64,000 bases of DNA from Flavobacterium pectinovorum (GCF_006438875.1 NZ_RCZH01000003.1:124937-188936), one strand, 5' to 3'; positions 23,856 through 32,281 are shown, numbered from the stretch's first letter. Made by a program: numbers and translations. Notes: a model not told the origin generated them from the letters alone.

Positions 23856-23928
23856 CGTAATTTTATTTGGAGCAAAAATAGTGAAAAATTTCGCAAATGA
23901 TATTTAAGATTTCACAATTGATATTTCA

Positions 23929-23936
23929 TAACTTTG
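23929..23936 (+). promoter_or_regulatory. -7 element of the cysteine desulfurase gene, close to the start
   Basis: TAACTTTG matches TAnnTTTG and ends five bases before the ATG at 23942, so the message would have almost no leader. The same geometry is seen at rlmD. Confidence 0.45.
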
Positions 23937-23941
23937 CAGCG

Positions 23942-25066
23942 ATGAAAAAAGTATACCTCGACAACGCCTCTACAACAGCTATGCGCCCTGAAGTCATTCA
24001 GGAAATGATTAAAGTTATGACAGAAGATTATGGTAATCCGTCTTCTACACATAGTTTTGGACGCAATGGAAAAACTGTTTTAGAACTTTCAAGAAAAAGT
24101 ATTGCCAAGCATTTAAATTGCTCTGCACAGGAAATTATTTTCACTTCGGGAGGAACTGAAGCGGATAACTGGATACTGCGCTCTGCGGTTGAAGATCTTA
24201 AAGTGGAGAGAATCATTACGACAAAAATTGAGCATCATGCCGTTTTGCATACCGTTATGGCATTGCAATCTGATTATAATATTCAGGTTGATTATGTTAC
24301 TGTTAATCCTGACGGAAGTATCGATTTGACTCATTTGTCGAATTTATTATCAGAGGAAAAAAAGACGATTGTCAGCTTAATGCATGTAAACAACGAAACC
24401 GGAACTATTTTAGATCTGGATAGAGTTGGGATTATTTGCAAGCAATATGGTGTCTTATTTCATTCAGATACCGTACAATCTATCGGGAAAACCGAAATTG
24501 ACTTACAGAAAACGCCTGTTGACTTTATAATAGCAAGTGCGCATAAATTTCATGGACCAAAAGGAGTAGGCTTTGTTTTTGTTCGAAAAAACTCTGGTTT
24601 ACAGCCTTTAATTTTTGGAGGAGAACAAGAAAAAGGACTTCGCGCAGGAACTGAAGCGGTACATCAAATTGCGGGAATGACAAAAGCTTTGTCGCTTTCT
24701 TACGAAAATTTAGATCAGGAAAGAAAATACATTACAGATATAAAAATGTATTTGATTGAGCAACTGGAAATGCATATCCCGGGTTTTAGAATCAATGGTA
24801 AAAAAGATGATTTTTATAATATCATCAATATTATTTTGCCTTTTTCCGAAGATAAAACTTCGATGCTTTTGTTTAGTCTGGATATGAAGGGAATTGCAGT
24901 TTCAAGAGGAAGTGCGTGTCAATCCGGAAGTATTAGGCCATCGCATGTGTTGAAAGAAATGTTATCGGAAACGGATTTAAAATTGCCAAATCTCCGAATT
25001 TCATTTAGTCATTATAATACAAAAGAGGATATCGATTGGTTGGTTCAAAGTCTGAAAACTTTATAA
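23942..25066 (+). CDS. Cysteine desulfurase, NifS/IscS-like
   Basis: 374 residues from the ATG at 23942; the frame opens at 23897 but the added residues are not family-like. It is a PLP class V aminotransferase fold: MKKVYLDNASTT start, TSGGTEADN cofactor region, PLP lysine Lys202 (ASAHKFHGPKGVG) and active-site Cys326 (SRGSACQSGS). It removes sulfur from cysteine for Fe-S clusters or thio-tRNA. No isc or suf genes are adjacent, so it may serve tRNA thiolation or be a stand-alone NifS. Confidence 0.9.
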   Translation: MKKVYLDNASTTAMRPEVIQEMIKVMTEDYGNPSSTHSFGRNGKTVLELSRKSIAKHLNCSAQEIIFTSGGTEADNWILRSAVEDLKVERIITTKIEHHAVLHTVMALQSDYNIQVDYVTVNPDGSIDLTHLSNLLSEEKKTIVSLMHVNNETGTILDLDRVGIICKQYGVLFHSDTVQSIGKTEIDLQKTPVDFIIASAHKFHGPKGVGFVFVRKNSGLQPLIFGGEQEKGLRAGTEAVHQIAGMTKALSLSYENLDQERKYITDIKMYLIEQLEMHIPGFRINGKKDDFYNIINIILPFSEDKTSMLLFSLDMKGIAVSRGSACQSGSIRPSHVLKEMLSETDLKLPNLRISFSHYNTKEDIDWLVQSLKTL

Positions 25067-25165
25067 AAGGTTCAGAGGTTCAGAGTTGCAAAGGTTCAAA
25101 GTTTTTTTGAGTTGCAATCTCGTCCCGATCCCGTCCCGATCCCGAAACTTCGGGACAGGATCGGG
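25066..25165. repeat. GGTTCAGAGG repeat followed by a CCCGATCC stem-loop
   Basis: The tract begins with AAAGGTTCAGAGGTTCAGAG words shared with 12.2 and 18.8 kb. Then CCCGATCCCGTCCCG (25124-25138) pairs in 14 of 15 positions with CGGGACAGGATCGGG (25151-25165). The CGTCCCGATC word is tandemly repeated. Confidence 0.55.
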
Positions 25166-25199
25166 CAATGTCATTATAGAAATAAAATTATTGCAAATC

Positions 25200-25391
25200 A
25201 AATCCGTTTTTATCCGCGTTTTTACGAAGTAAATCTGTTTTATCCGCGTCAAAATTAGACGCTGATTTTACGGATTCGCTAAAGCGAAAACGCTGATAAA
25301 AACGGATTTTTCTAATTACTTTCTTGATTAAACTGTTAAGTAATTTTATAGATTTCCCCTTAACGTAATGACATTGGGCTTCGGGACTGAG
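25200..25391 (-). repeat. 191-bp repeat, copy 2, opposite orientation
   Basis: The reverse complement is nearly identical to 17622-17812; the 110-bp core is 25200-25309 with the same 15-bp inverted ends. The rest of the gap (25392-25560) has the word GACTGAACGAAGTCGAAGTC, known to me from other flavobacterial repeats, and an AT-rich AATTAACAATTAAT stretch. No gene is seen in 25067-25560. Confidence 0.8.
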
Positions 25392-25560
25392 AGACTAAGT
25401 TGCTGAGTTTTTTTTCTTGAATATTCTTCGATTTCACTCAAACGACAATTGAATCTTTTGTCAGACTGAACGAAGTCGAAGTCAGTTTTGAATATAAAAG
25501 CTTCTAAGCTTTTTTTAGATGAACTTAAGACATTAATAATTAACAATTAATAATCAACAA

Positions 25561-26133
25561 TTATTTACGAATCACTTTTACCTGCGCATCATTAGTTAAT
25601 TTGATGATCGTCGAAGGTTTTCCGGCAACTTTATCCTGATTTAATTTCACTACATAATCAACACCTTTTATGATTTCAGGACTAATATATTTGAAAGCGA
25701 TAGGTGTGGGTTGCCCCGAGATATTAGCCGAAGTTGAAACTAAAGGTTTTTTCATTCGCTCTAACAATTTGAAGCAAAAAGGGTCTTTTACTAAACGAAC
25801 TCCAAGAGAATTATCTTCTGCAATGATATTTTTGGCCACATTTCTTGGTTCATCTAAAATCAAAGTAGTTGGTTTTTCAGATAAATCTAAAATTTGCCAG
25901 GCAACTTCAGGAATGTTTTTGAACACATTGTACATCATCTTTTCGCCATTCATCAATACAATCATGCTTTTTGTTTCGGCACGTTGTTTCAATTTGTATA
26001 TTTTGGCAACAGCCTCAGGATTTGTAGCGTCACAGCCAATTCCCCAAACGGTATCAGTAGGATAAAGAATGATTCCGCCTTCTTTGATAACTTCGTAAGC
26101 GTTATGGATTTCAGTGTTTATGTCTTGATTCAT
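25561..26133 (-). CDS. tsaC: L-threonylcarbamoyladenylate synthase
   Basis: 190 residues of the YrdC/Sua5 fold (TsaC-length, without the Sua5 C-terminal domain). Signatures are GGIILYPTDTVWGIGCDA, IYKLKQRAETKSMIVLM, and PLVSTSANISGQPTP. It makes threonylcarbamoyl-AMP from threonine, bicarbonate and ATP for the t6A37 modification of ANN-decoding tRNAs. It lies 41 bp downstream of the sugar aminotransferase gene on the same strand, but the two are probably unrelated in function. Confidence 0.93.
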   Translation of the reverse strand: MNQDINTEIHNAYEVIKEGGIILYPTDTVWGIGCDATNPEAVAKIYKLKQRAETKSMIVLMNGEKMMYNVFKNIPEVAWQILDLSEKPTTLILDEPRNVAKNIIAEDNSLGVRLVKDPFCFKLLERMKKPLVSTSANISGQPTPIAFKYISPEIIKGVDYVVKLNQDKVAGKPSTIIKLTNDAQVKVIRK

Positions 26134-26174
26134 AAGTTTAGAAATATTTTATTAATAACAGAATGACTTTGATA

Positions 26175-27251
26175 TTATGCTGTTATTGTATTTATAATTT
26201 GAGTTATTTTTTCTAAAACTTCCTTCGAAAGTCCTACATAAAGAGGTAAACAGACGATTCGTGATGCGATAGATTCTGATATTGGCATTTCGGCTCCTTT
26301 TACATAATCGATTGTATTCAAAGAAGGATAAAAGTAGCGTCGTGGTAAAATATCTTCTTTTAATAAAGCTTCCTGAATTTTTAATAAAGTAGCTTCTGAA
26401 TTAAAAATTATGGGATAATAGCTGTAATTCCACTCTGTATTTTCTCTTATTTTTATGGTTTTTACAGCTTCAAAGTTTAAATTTTCACGGTAAAAATCGA
26501 CTACTTTTTTTCTTTCTGTAATAATATGATTCATATATGGAAAAACTGCCAGACCCATTGCTGCTTGTAACTCAGAGATTTTGGCATTAATTCCTAATCC
26601 ATGAAATTCCAAAGGTCCGTTATGTCCAAAATTATGACTGTAAAATAATTGATGATAAGTTTCGTCATTATTGCAAAACATTGCGCCACCTTCTCCGGTG
26701 TGAAATAATTTTGTGGCGTGAAAACTGCAAGTGCTTACATCTCCAAAATTAAATATAGATTGGTTGTTGTACTTAACTCCAAAAGAATGTGCTGCATCAT
26801 AAATCACTTTTAGATTGTGTTTTTTGGCGATGCTTTCAATAGCTTCAACATGACATGGATTTCCAAAAACGTGAGTTGCTAATATCGCTGTTGTTTTTGG
26901 CGTTATTGCACTTTCTATTTTGGTTTCATCAATTGTTAAATATTCTGGATGGATATCAACAAAAACTGGCGTACAATTTTCCCATACAATTGCTGCCGAA
27001 GTAGCAACATAAGAAAAAGGAGTTGTGATAATTTCTCCACCTTTACCAAATAGTTTTAATGCAATTTGAATAGGAATTGTACCGTTATTAGTAATTATAA
27101 GGTGAGAAACATCAAGATGTTTTTTTAGTTTATCTTCTAATTCTATTGTAAGTTCGCCACGATTTGTGAGCCAAGCTTTATCCCATGCCCGTTTTAGAAA
27201 AGAATTATATTCTTCTTGTGGAGGTAAAAAAGTTTTGGTTACGGGAATCAT
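26175..27251 (-). CDS. DegT/DnrJ/EryC1 sugar-nucleotide aminotransferase
   Basis: 358 residues, a PLP aminotransferase of the DegT family. The PLP lysine is Lys181 (CSFHATKLFHTGEGG), and the cofactor Asp152 lies in VIYDAAHSFGV. The sequence is most like enzymes that aminate C4 of dTDP-4-keto-6-deoxyglucose (VioA/FdtB type), giving a 4-amino-4,6-dideoxy sugar. It is divergent from the ACP-KAS III operon, whose last gene is a NeuD/PglD-like acyltransferase, so its product is a plausible acceptor for the acyl chain. The exact sugar is inferred. Confidence 0.85.
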   Translation of the reverse strand: MIPVTKTFLPPQEEYNSFLKRAWDKAWLTNRGELTIELEDKLKKHLDVSHLIITNNGTIPIQIALKLFGKGGEIITTPFSYVATSAAIVWENCTPVFVDIHPEYLTIDETKIESAITPKTTAILATHVFGNPCHVEAIESIAKKHNLKVIYDAAHSFGVKYNNQSIFNFGDVSTCSFHATKLFHTGEGGAMFCNNDETYHQLFYSHNFGHNGPLEFHGLGINAKISELQAAMGLAVFPYMNHIITERKKVVDFYRENLNFEAVKTIKIRENTEWNYSYYPIIFNSEATLLKIQEALLKEDILPRRYFYPSLNTIDYVKGAEMPISESIASRIVCLPLYVGLSKEVLEKITQIINTITA

Positions 27252-27299
27252 TTAATTATTGATTAGTGAGTTTAATTTCCTTTAAGGGTAAACTATTGT

Positions 27300-27307
27300 T
27301 ATATTTG
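27300..27307 (+). promoter_or_regulatory. Candidate -7 element for the ACP-KAS III operon
   Basis: TATATTTG is a full match to TAnnTTTG. It would give a leader of about 200 nucleotides before the ACP gene at 27508, which is long. It is the only clear match found in the 256-bp divergent gap. Confidence 0.35.
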
Positions 27308-27507
27308 TGGGGTAAAAATAGGAAAAGAAACCTGAATTTTTGGCATAAGCCAGCATTATAACAGTATATGTAACAGGATTAATATCTGACATGTTTGAAT
27401 GACAACATTTTAAGGACTTTTTTAATTATTTGTCAAATGAATATTTTTTATCTGATCTTTTATAAAAATTAATAGAATAATAAACTCAAAATAAATTTAA
27501 GAATACT

Positions 27508-27738
27508 ATGGAAATCAACACTTTTTTGCAAAATTTTGCAGATATTTTAGATGATACAGATGCTGCATTAATTAAACAAGAAACTGTTTTTAGAGATTTG
27601 GAAGAATGGGATTCATTAACAGCATTATCATTAATTGCGATGGCTGATGAAGAATACTCTGTAAAATTAACGGGTGATGATATTAAATCTTCGACTTCAT
27701 TAAATGATATCTTCGAAATAATTAAAAATAAAGGATAA
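27508..27738 (+). CDS. Acyl carrier protein, cluster-specific
   Basis: 76 residues, acidic and helical. The phosphopantetheine site is Ser36 in EEWDSLTALSLIAMADEEY. The W before DSL and the short loop are typical of carrier proteins in specialised clusters rather than fatty-acid AcpP. It would carry the growing acyl chain for the two KAS III enzymes and the reductase that follow. The stop lies 4 bp before the next ATG. No phosphopantetheinyl transferase is encoded nearby. Confidence 0.9.
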   Translation: MEINTFLQNFADILDDTDAALIKQETVFRDLEEWDSLTALSLIAMADEEYSVKLTGDDIKSSTSLNDIFEIIKNKG

Positions 27739-27742
27739 TTAA

Positions 27743-28795
27743 ATGGCTACTTTTTCAGTAAAGGATATTGCAATAAAAGGTATTTCGTGTTGTGTTCCCA
27801 AAGATGTGGAACGCAACATTGACTTAGATATACTGACGCAGGAAGAAATTCAAAAGTTTATTGAAGTAACCGGAGTTGAAGAACGACGTATTGCAACAAA
27901 AGAAATTTGTACTTCTGATTTATGCTGTGAAGCTGCTGAAAAATTAATCAAAGATTTAAACTGGCAAAAAGAAGAAATCGAAATTTTAGTTTTTGTGTCA
28001 CAAACGGGCGATTATATTTTACCTGTTTCGGCGTCGATACTTCAGGACAGGTTAGGTTTATCAACAAACTGCATTGCTTTTGATGTGCCTTTGGGCTGTT
28101 CCGGTTATGTTTATGGATTGTCGATTTTGACAAGCATGATGAAAACAACCGGAATTAAAAAAGGATTATTACTTGCGGGAGATACAATCAGTAAAATTAT
28201 TTCAAAAACAGATAAAAGTACTTTGCCTCTTTTTGGAGATGCGGGATCTGCAACAGCATTGGAATTTTCTGATGGTGCAGAATTTTCATTTGATTTAGGA
28301 TCTGACGGATCAGGATATAAAACAATTATAGTTCCTGACGGAGGTTCAAGAAATAGAATCAATAATGATTCATTGCAAATTCAAACCATAGAAAAAGGAA
28401 TTGAGAGAACTTCCTGCGATCTGGTTTTAGATGGTATGGATGTTTTTAGTTTTGGAATAACACAAGGACCTAAAACAGTCAATAAACTAATTGCTGATTT
28501 TAAAATTGATAAAGATCAGGTTGATTATTTTGTTTTTCATCAGGCAAATATGATGATGAATAAAATGATCGCCAAAAAACTGAAACTTCCTGCGGAGAAA
28601 GTGCCTTATTCTCTGAAAAATTTCGGGAATACTTCTTCAGCAACAATTCCGTTGACAATTGTTTCAGAGTTAAAAGAAGCCATTTTAAACAAACCGTCAA
28701 ATATAATAATGTGCGGTTTTGGTGTTGGATTATCATGGGGAACAATGTTGGCGAAAGATTGTAAGATTGAATCACTAGAATTAATTGAATTGTAA
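27743..28795 (+). CDS. 3-oxoacyl-ACP synthase III (KAS III), first
   Basis: 350 residues, thiolase fold. The KAS III triad is intact: Cys119 (VPLGCSGYVYGL), His266 (FVFHQANMMMN) and Asn296 (NFGNTSSATIPL). KAS III enzymes join an acyl-CoA starter to malonyl-ACP, or use acyl-ACP in specialised pathways. A second, different KAS III lies four genes on. Placement next to an ACP, an SDR reductase and an acyltransferase in a glycan region indicates a dedicated short-chain pathway rather than membrane lipid synthesis. Confidence 0.9.
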   Translation: MATFSVKDIAIKGISCCVPKDVERNIDLDILTQEEIQKFIEVTGVEERRIATKEICTSDLCCEAAEKLIKDLNWQKEEIEILVFVSQTGDYILPVSASILQDRLGLSTNCIAFDVPLGCSGYVYGLSILTSMMKTTGIKKGLLLAGDTISKIISKTDKSTLPLFGDAGSATALEFSDGAEFSFDLGSDGSGYKTIIVPDGGSRNRINNDSLQIQTIEKGIERTSCDLVLDGMDVFSFGITQGPKTVNKLIADFKIDKDQVDYFVFHQANMMMNKMIAKKLKLPAEKVPYSLKNFGNTSSATIPLTIVSELKEAILNKPSNIIMCGFGVGLSWGTMLAKDCKIESLELIEL

Positions 28796-28798
28796 AAT

Positions 28799-29536
28799 AT
28801 GATTACATTAAAGGATAAAAATATATTAGTTACCGGCGCTTCATCAGGAATAGGAAGGCAAATTGCGATTACGGCTTCTGAGTTGGGTGCAAAACTTACC
28901 ATTATTGGGAGAAACATCGAAAAATTGGATGAAACATTGGCGTTATTAAGTGGTGATGGTCATAAAATACAAGTTGTAGACCTTTCTGATTCGGCTAATT
29001 TTACGGCATTAATTAGTGAAAGTTTACCGTATGATGGCGTTGTTTTTAATGCAGGTGTAGTCGAATATTTACCAGTTAAATTCTTAAACGAAAGTAAAAT
29101 AAATTCGGTTTTTGCTACCAATTTTGACAGCAATGTGGTGTTAAGCCAGAAATTGATAAAAAGTAAATTACTAAAAAAAGGAGGATCACTTGTTTTTGTT
29201 TCCTCGATTTCTTCAAAATTAGGTGTTCCGGGGACGGCAATGTACACAGCATCAAAAGCGGCTCTAAGTGCTTTTTCTAAGGTGTTGGCTTCTGAATTAG
29301 CTTCTCAGGGAATACGATCTAATAGCGTAAGTCCGGGAATTATAAAAACGGCAATGACAGATAAAGCCAGTGATGTGGTTTCTGATGAAGAATTAAAAAA
29401 AGCAGAATCAGAATATCCCTTAGGATACGGTGAACCATCAGATGTTGCGGGACTGATTATGTATTTATTAAGTGATATTAGTAAATGGATGACGGGTTCA
29501 GATTTAATTATTGACGGAGGATTTACATTGAAATAA
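28799..29536 (+). CDS. SDR oxidoreductase, FabG-like ketoreductase
   Basis: 245 residues. The NAD(P) loop is TGASSGIG (13-20), the NAG motif 84-86, and the catalytic Ser136, Tyr149 and Lys153 are in VSSISSK and AMYTASKAAL. The C-terminus has SPGIIKTAM and a typical DGGFTLK end. It would reduce 3-oxoacyl-ACP made by the flanking KAS III enzymes to 3-hydroxyacyl-ACP. No dehydratase or enoyl reductase gene is in the operon, so the hydroxyl should remain. It could instead act on a sugar. Confidence 0.9.
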   Translation: MITLKDKNILVTGASSGIGRQIAITASELGAKLTIIGRNIEKLDETLALLSGDGHKIQVVDLSDSANFTALISESLPYDGVVFNAGVVEYLPVKFLNESKINSVFATNFDSNVVLSQKLIKSKLLKKGGSLVFVSSISSKLGVPGTAMYTASKAALSAFSKVLASELASQGIRSNSVSPGIIKTAMTDKASDVVSDEELKKAESEYPLGYGEPSDVAGLIMYLLSDISKWMTGSDLIIDGGFTLK

Positions 29537-29542
29537 AAATAT

Positions 29543-30631
29543 ATGAACTCAAATATACCCGCTATTCATTATCATGACAACGACATTTTTACTCAGGAAA
29601 ATGAGATGTTGTTTAATAAGGTTTGGCATTTTGTGGGATTTAAATCTGATTTTGAAAATGACAACGATTTTGTTACCGTGAAAATTTCGGGTACACCAAT
29701 TGTCATTCAAAATGTAAGAGGAACCATTAAAGCTTTTTTGAATGTTTGCTCACACAGATTTTCTATAATTCAACAAGAAAAATCAGGTAACAGACCTTTA
29801 ATGTGTCCGTATCATGGCTGGGCGTACGATAAAGAAGGAATTCCGAGTGGGATTCCTAAAAAACCATTATTCAAGAAGTTTACAAAAGAAGAACTTTGCG
29901 AAATGAAACTGAAAGAATTTCAAGTTTCTTTTTGCGGCAATTTATGTTTTGTTACTTTAAACGAAAACATGGAACCTCTGGAGGATTTTATAGGCATTTT
30001 TTATAAGGAACTAAAAGAAATGTCATTGTCTTTAGGAGATAGAATTGATGTTAATTCGATGGAAATTACAGCAAACTGGAAGGTAATTGTCGAAAATACA
30101 TTAGAAAGTTATCATGTTGGATTAATTCATGCCGAAACGCTTGCCAAGTTAGAACCTTCAGGCTTAGAATTTGAATTTGATAAGAATAATTCAAGCTGGA
30201 CAAGTGATTTAAATATTGTAAAAGATAAGGGAGGATATAAAAAGATCAATACTTATTTTTCGCCTAGAAATTATGATATTGAAGGGTATAAGCACATTTT
30301 GATTTTCCCTAATCTATTGATATCAAGTACACACGGTATATCGTTTAATTATTCTGTAATAGAACCAATTACCTCAGATGTTTCAAGATTTACAAGTCAT
30401 GTTTTTACCACAAAAACGGAGAATCCTAATGAGAAGTCCATTCTGATTAAAGCTTTTGAGGAATCATTGACCAATTTTAACCGACAGGTATTTGATGAAG
30501 ACAAAGCAGTTTGTCAGTTGGTTCAGCAAGGGGTAAGACATACTAATTTGTCCGGAAAGCTTTCTGATGAAGAAGAACGCGTACATCATTTTCAAAAAAC
30601 GTATTTAAAATTTTTGCAGCATGAAAGCTAA
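29543..30631 (+). CDS. Rieske non-heme iron oxygenase
   Basis: 362 residues. The Rieske 2Fe-2S ligands are Cys69-x-His71 and Cys88-x-x-His91 (NVCSHRF, MCPYHGWAYD). The catalytic-domain motif NWKVIVENTLESYHVGLIH carries His190 and His195, the expected iron ligands; the acidic ligand lies further on. This is the alpha-subunit type of ring-hydroxylating oxygenase, a group that also hydroxylates or demethylates non-aromatic substrates. Its 3' end overlaps the second KAS III gene by 11 bases. In this operon it probably oxidises the acyl chain or the sugar. No dedicated reductase gene is nearby. Confidence 0.88.
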   Translation: MNSNIPAIHYHDNDIFTQENEMLFNKVWHFVGFKSDFENDNDFVTVKISGTPIVIQNVRGTIKAFLNVCSHRFSIIQQEKSGNRPLMCPYHGWAYDKEGIPSGIPKKPLFKKFTKEELCEMKLKEFQVSFCGNLCFVTLNENMEPLEDFIGIFYKELKEMSLSLGDRIDVNSMEITANWKVIVENTLESYHVGLIHAETLAKLEPSGLEFEFDKNNSSWTSDLNIVKDKGGYKKINTYFSPRNYDIEGYKHILIFPNLLISSTHGISFNYSVIEPITSDVSRFTSHVFTTKTENPNEKSILIKAFEESLTNFNRQVFDEDKAVCQLVQQGVRHTNLSGKLSDEEERVHHFQKTYLKFLQHES

Positions 30632-31631
30632 TATTAAAGCTATTTCGTATTATTTGCCTGAAGAAATTTTATCTAATGATTTGATCAATCAGGAATTTCC
30701 GGAATGGGACATTGAAAAAATCAGTTCTAAAACGGGAATTAATTCAAGACATATAAGTGCCAAAGATGAATTTTCATCTGACATGGCCATAAAAGCGGCC
30801 GAAAAATTATTCAAGGAACATAATATTGACAGATCAGAAATTGATTTTTTATTGTTTTGTACCCAAAGTCCTGATTATTTTTTGCCAACAACTGCTTGTA
30901 TTATTCAGGAAAAACTTGGATTGAATACAACAATCGGAGCTTTAGATTATAATTTAGGATGTTCAGGTTTTGTTTATGGATTAAGTCTGGCAAAAGGGTT
31001 AATTGCCGGTGAAATGGCGAAAAACATTTTGCTGATTACATCTGAAACGTATTCAAAATTTATACATCCAAAAGATAAAAGTAATAAAACCATATTTGGA
31101 GATGCCGCCGCGGCGACTTTAATATCCAGCGAGAAAGGTTTTTGTTCTATTGGTAATTTTGTTTTTGGAACGGATGGAAAAGGTGCTGAAAACTTAATCG
31201 TAAAACAAGGCGGAATGCGTTTTCCTGTTTTAAACGATAATGAAGATATAAGTGATGAGTTTGGAAATGTTCGAAACGATAAAAATCTGTTTATGAACGG
31301 AACCGAAATTTTCAATTTTACTGGAGAATTTGTTCCAAAATTGATTCAGGGAATGCTTGAAAAAGCAAATTTGAAACAGGATGATATTGATTTATTTGTT
31401 TTTCATCAAGCTAATAAATATATGCTTAATCATCTTAGGAAAAAAATAAAAATTCCGGAAGATAAGTTTTATATCAGCATGGCGCATTGTGGTAATACGG
31501 TTTCGTCTACAATACCAATTGCTTTGTATGAGGCTGTAAAAGAAGGCAAATTAGAAAATATCCAAAATATGATAATAGCCGGTTTTGGAGTTGGATATTC
31601 GTGGGGAGCTTGTAATTTAATAATAAACTGA
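30621..31631 (+). CDS. 3-oxoacyl-ACP synthase III (KAS III), second
   Basis: 336 residues, with an intact triad: Cys114 (NLGCSGFVYGL), His262 (FVFHQANKYML) and Asn292 (HCGNTVSSTIPI). It is clearly a different paralogue from the first KAS III (the middle of the chains differs strongly), suggesting that the two enzymes use different starters and perform successive elongation steps. The start overlaps the Rieske gene, and its TGA stop shares a base with the ATG of the acyltransferase gene. Confidence 0.9.
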   Translation: MKANIKAISYYLPEEILSNDLINQEFPEWDIEKISSKTGINSRHISAKDEFSSDMAIKAAEKLFKEHNIDRSEIDFLLFCTQSPDYFLPTTACIIQEKLGLNTTIGALDYNLGCSGFVYGLSLAKGLIAGEMAKNILLITSETYSKFIHPKDKSNKTIFGDAAAATLISSEKGFCSIGNFVFGTDGKGAENLIVKQGGMRFPVLNDNEDISDEFGNVRNDKNLFMNGTEIFNFTGEFVPKLIQGMLEKANLKQDDIDLFVFHQANKYMLNHLRKKIKIPEDKFYISMAHCGNTVSSTIPIALYEAVKEGKLENIQNMIIAGFGVGYSWGACNLIIN

Positions 31632-32266
31632 TGAAAAACTTAATAATAATAGGAGCAAGAGGTTATGGACGTGAGGTTTATAATTTAGCCCTGCAGTGTG
31701 AAGGTTATAAAAAAGACTATATCGTAAAAGGCTTTTTAGATGACAAAGAAGATGCATTAGAGGGTTTTGAAAATTATCCCGAAATTATTGGCAATGTTGA
31801 AGATTATGTAATTCAGGAAAATGATATTTTTTGTTGCGCACTTGGAAGTGTAAAATGGAAAAAGCATTATGTTGAAATAATCGGGAGTAAAGGAGGTAAG
31901 TTTATTAATTTAATACATCCAACTGTAATTGTCCATTCAAATGTAAAACTGGGTATTGGTTTAATTGCTTTTATGTATTCTAATATTAGTAATGATTGTA
32001 CAGTAGATGATTTTGTAACGATTCAGGGGTTTGTAGCGATTGGACATGATTCTAAGATTGGTAAATGGTGCCATATAAACGCTTATAGTTTTACTGGCGG
32101 ATATGCGATATTAGAAGATGAAGTTTGCCTGAATACAAGATCGACCGTTTTACCTAATATAATTGTTAGAAAAGGGGCAACTGTTGGTGCTGCGAGTTTA
32201 GTGATAAAAAATGTAAAAGAAAATACTACTGTTTTTGGTGTTCCTGCCAAAACATTAAATTTCTAA
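31631..32266 (+). CDS. NeuD/PglD-type sugar acyltransferase
   Basis: 211 residues. An N-terminal Rossmann-like part (NLIIIGARGYGREVYNLAL) is followed by a left-handed beta helix of hexapeptide repeats (residues ~95-205) with the likely catalytic His139 in AIGHDSKIG. PglD/VioB/NeuD relatives transfer acetyl groups from acetyl-CoA to amino sugars such as UDP-4-amino sugars. As the last gene of the ACP operon, this member may instead use an acyl-ACP or its CoA form. A strong terminator follows. Confidence 0.85.
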   Translation: MKNLIIIGARGYGREVYNLALQCEGYKKDYIVKGFLDDKEDALEGFENYPEIIGNVEDYVIQENDIFCCALGSVKWKKHYVEIIGSKGGKFINLIHPTVIVHSNVKLGIGLIAFMYSNISNDCTVDDFVTIQGFVAIGHDSKIGKWCHINAYSFTGGYAILEDEVCLNTRSTVLPNIIVRKGATVGAASLVIKNVKENTTVFGVPAKTLNF

Positions 32267-32281
32267 AACTATTATAATTGT

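Noticed and set aside
23897..23941. Upstream start for the cysteine desulfurase
   Set aside because: The 15 added residues (MIFKISQLIFHNFAA) lie over the -7 element TAACTTTG, and the family begins at the MKKVYLDNA motif.
17622..25391. Region between the two inverted repeats as a composite transposon or genomic island
   Set aside because: It contains ordinary chromosomal genes (cysE-cysM, Smr, cysteine desulfurase) with no transposase or integrase, and base composition like its surroundings.
25346..25546. 66-residue minus-strand frame in the gap after the cysteine desulfurase gene
   Set aside because: It lies largely in repeat sequence (end of the 191-bp repeat and the GACTTCG word) and shows no domain.
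27508..31631. The ACP and KAS III genes as part of a flexirubin or aryl-polyene pigment cluster
   Set aside because: Such clusters carry many more ketosynthases, dehydratases, a tyrosine ammonia-lyase and acyltransferases. None is present here, and the neighbours are glycosyltransferases and sugar-modifying enzymes.
27743..31631. KAS III genes as the housekeeping fabH
   Set aside because: They lack fabD, rpmF or plsX neighbours and lie with an ACP and Rieske gene inside a glycan region; two different copies in one operon argue for a special pathway.
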